A DNA stretch of 64,000 nt from an uncultured SAR86 cluster bacterium (GTDB lineage: Bacteria > Pseudomonadota > Gammaproteobacteria > Magnimaribacterales > D2472): assembly GCA_902591665.1 (NCBI GenBank), contig CACJBO010000001.1, forward strand, positions 18,116-82,115. The letters are read 5' to 3'. Of this stretch, positions 63,608 through 64,000 are shown piece by piece. Numbering within the stretch: position 1 is the first letter of the stretch; every line of letters starts with the position of its first letter. The notes beneath the pieces are model-generated. The model was not told the DNA's origin, made no database searches, and worked only from the letters and a program-made list of their open reading frames with translations. A program made the position numbers and the translations under genes.

Positions 63608-64000
63608 GTGGAAGACTATCAAAAAAAATTTCTTGAATTATCTTTAAATGCCAAAGTTCTAGAATTTGGTGACTTCACACTAAAATCTGGAAGAAAAAGC
63701 CCTTATTTTTTTAATGCAGCCAGAATGCTTAATGGTGGATATCTTTATGAGCTTGCAGAGTGCTACAAACATGCGATTAATGCCGCTAATTTAAAATTTG
63801 ATTGTATATATGGGCCTGCATATAAAGGTATTTTTCTTGGTTCAATAATTGCCATGATTTTTGATAAAGATGGTTTTAAGTATCCTTTATCATTTGATCG
63901 CAAAGAAATTAAAGATCATGGTGAGGGTGGAACAATTATTGGCAACAACCCCTCTGGCGATGTTCTTATAGTTGATGATGTCATATCAGCTGGCACTGCT
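63608..64000 (+). CDS. pyrE: Orotate phosphoribosyltransferase (partial, runs off the window)
   Basis: PyrE makes OMP from orotate and PRPP. The open frame from GTG 63608 continues to the window edge (131 codons). Motifs: VLEFGDFTLKSGRKSPYFFN, CIYGPAYKGIFLGS, FDRKEIKDHGEGGTIIGN (the catalytic loop) and the PRPP site VLIVDDVISAGTA. The start follows the rph stop with no gap; GTG is chosen because it gives the standard E. coli-like N terminus. The 3' end is outside the window. Confidence 0.93.
   Translation, partial: MEDYQKKFLELSLNAKVLEFGDFTLKSGRKSPYFFNAARMLNGGYLYELAECYKHAINAANLKFDCIYGPAYKGIFLGSIIAMIFDKDGFKYPLSFDRKEIKDHGEGGTIIGNNPSGDVLIVDDVISAGTA

Overview
The window is 64 kb of AT-rich, tightly packed bacterial chromosome. 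Genes mostly overlap by 1 to 11 bases or sit a few bases apart, and no insertion sequence, prophage, CRISPR array or rRNA operon was seen. Several blocks are gammaproteobacterial: lptD-surA-pdxA-rsmA-apaH-cca, amgK-murU, rsmE-gshB-tonB-ruvX, fis-purH-purD, and tsaD divergent from rpsU-yqeY. Both tRNA genes encode their CCA ends. Low GC, streamlining, coq7-type ubiquinone synthesis, a TonB siderophore receptor and a DmdA-like protein suggest a marine oligotroph of the SAR86 type. That placement is inference from gene content, not from a marker-gene search.

Layout. 1-4319: a DUF305/LVIVD secreted protein, a type II pantothenate kinase homologue and a sterol desaturase-family membrane oxygenase. 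4320-8284: cysE, then katG divergent from oxyR, a peroxide-defence pair. 8290-12578: tRNA-Ala, a Fur-box-controlled TonB-dependent siderophore receptor, DoxX and hflX. 12579-13861: two doubtful small ORFs, an unknown secreted protein and DUF2061. 13862-19617: a glycoside-use module made of a GH3 glycosidase with a PA14-like insert, a Gfo/Idh/MocA-aldo/keto reductase fusion and a GPH-type sugar symporter. 19699-28608: an accessory metabolic stretch with an alpha/beta hydrolase, an LhgO-like oxidase, a DmdA/GcvT-like protein, DUF411, a tandem HCCA-isomerase-like protein, an Old Yellow Enzyme, a CPBP protease and a GST. 28612-35755: tRNA-Ile(CAU), YrbL-like, and the minus-strand run rsmE-gshB-tonB-ruvX-dnaG-rpoD. 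35786-40864: a histidine phosphatase, fis-purH-purD-coq7 and a DUF481 protein. 40868-50130: one continuous minus-strand run of eleven genes (two SDRs, amgK, murU, rpe, DUF192, trpE, trpG, trpD, trpC, SF2 helicase). 50172-59817: a plus-strand run (HCCA isomerase-like, lptD, surA, pdxA, rsmA, apaH, cca, folM-like, APH-like). 59810-62144: PepSY, folK, folB and tsaD on minus. 62205-64000: rpsU, yqeY, rph and the start of pyrE.

How the parts fit. Most of the window is core metabolism: tryptophan, purine, pyrimidine, folate, PLP, cysteine, glutathione and ubiquinone synthesis. It also holds outer-membrane biogenesis (lptD, surA, amgK-murU recycling), tRNA/rRNA maturation, and the primase and housekeeping sigma factor. 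The accessory islands add glycoside uptake and hydrolysis, ferric-siderophore uptake, peroxide defence and glutathione-linked or one-carbon chemistry.

The most unusual features are: cca broken at an A8 tract while its continuation still overlaps the next start; an LptD with an exact three-residue methionine repeat; the dehydrogenase/aldo-keto reductase fusion; a type II PanK homologue in a gammaproteobacterium; a tandem HCCA-isomerase-like protein; an SDR with Phe at the catalytic Tyr position; and a hairpin with a T7 run between the Fur box and the receptor gene. I did not find a clearly new multi-gene defence or mobile system.
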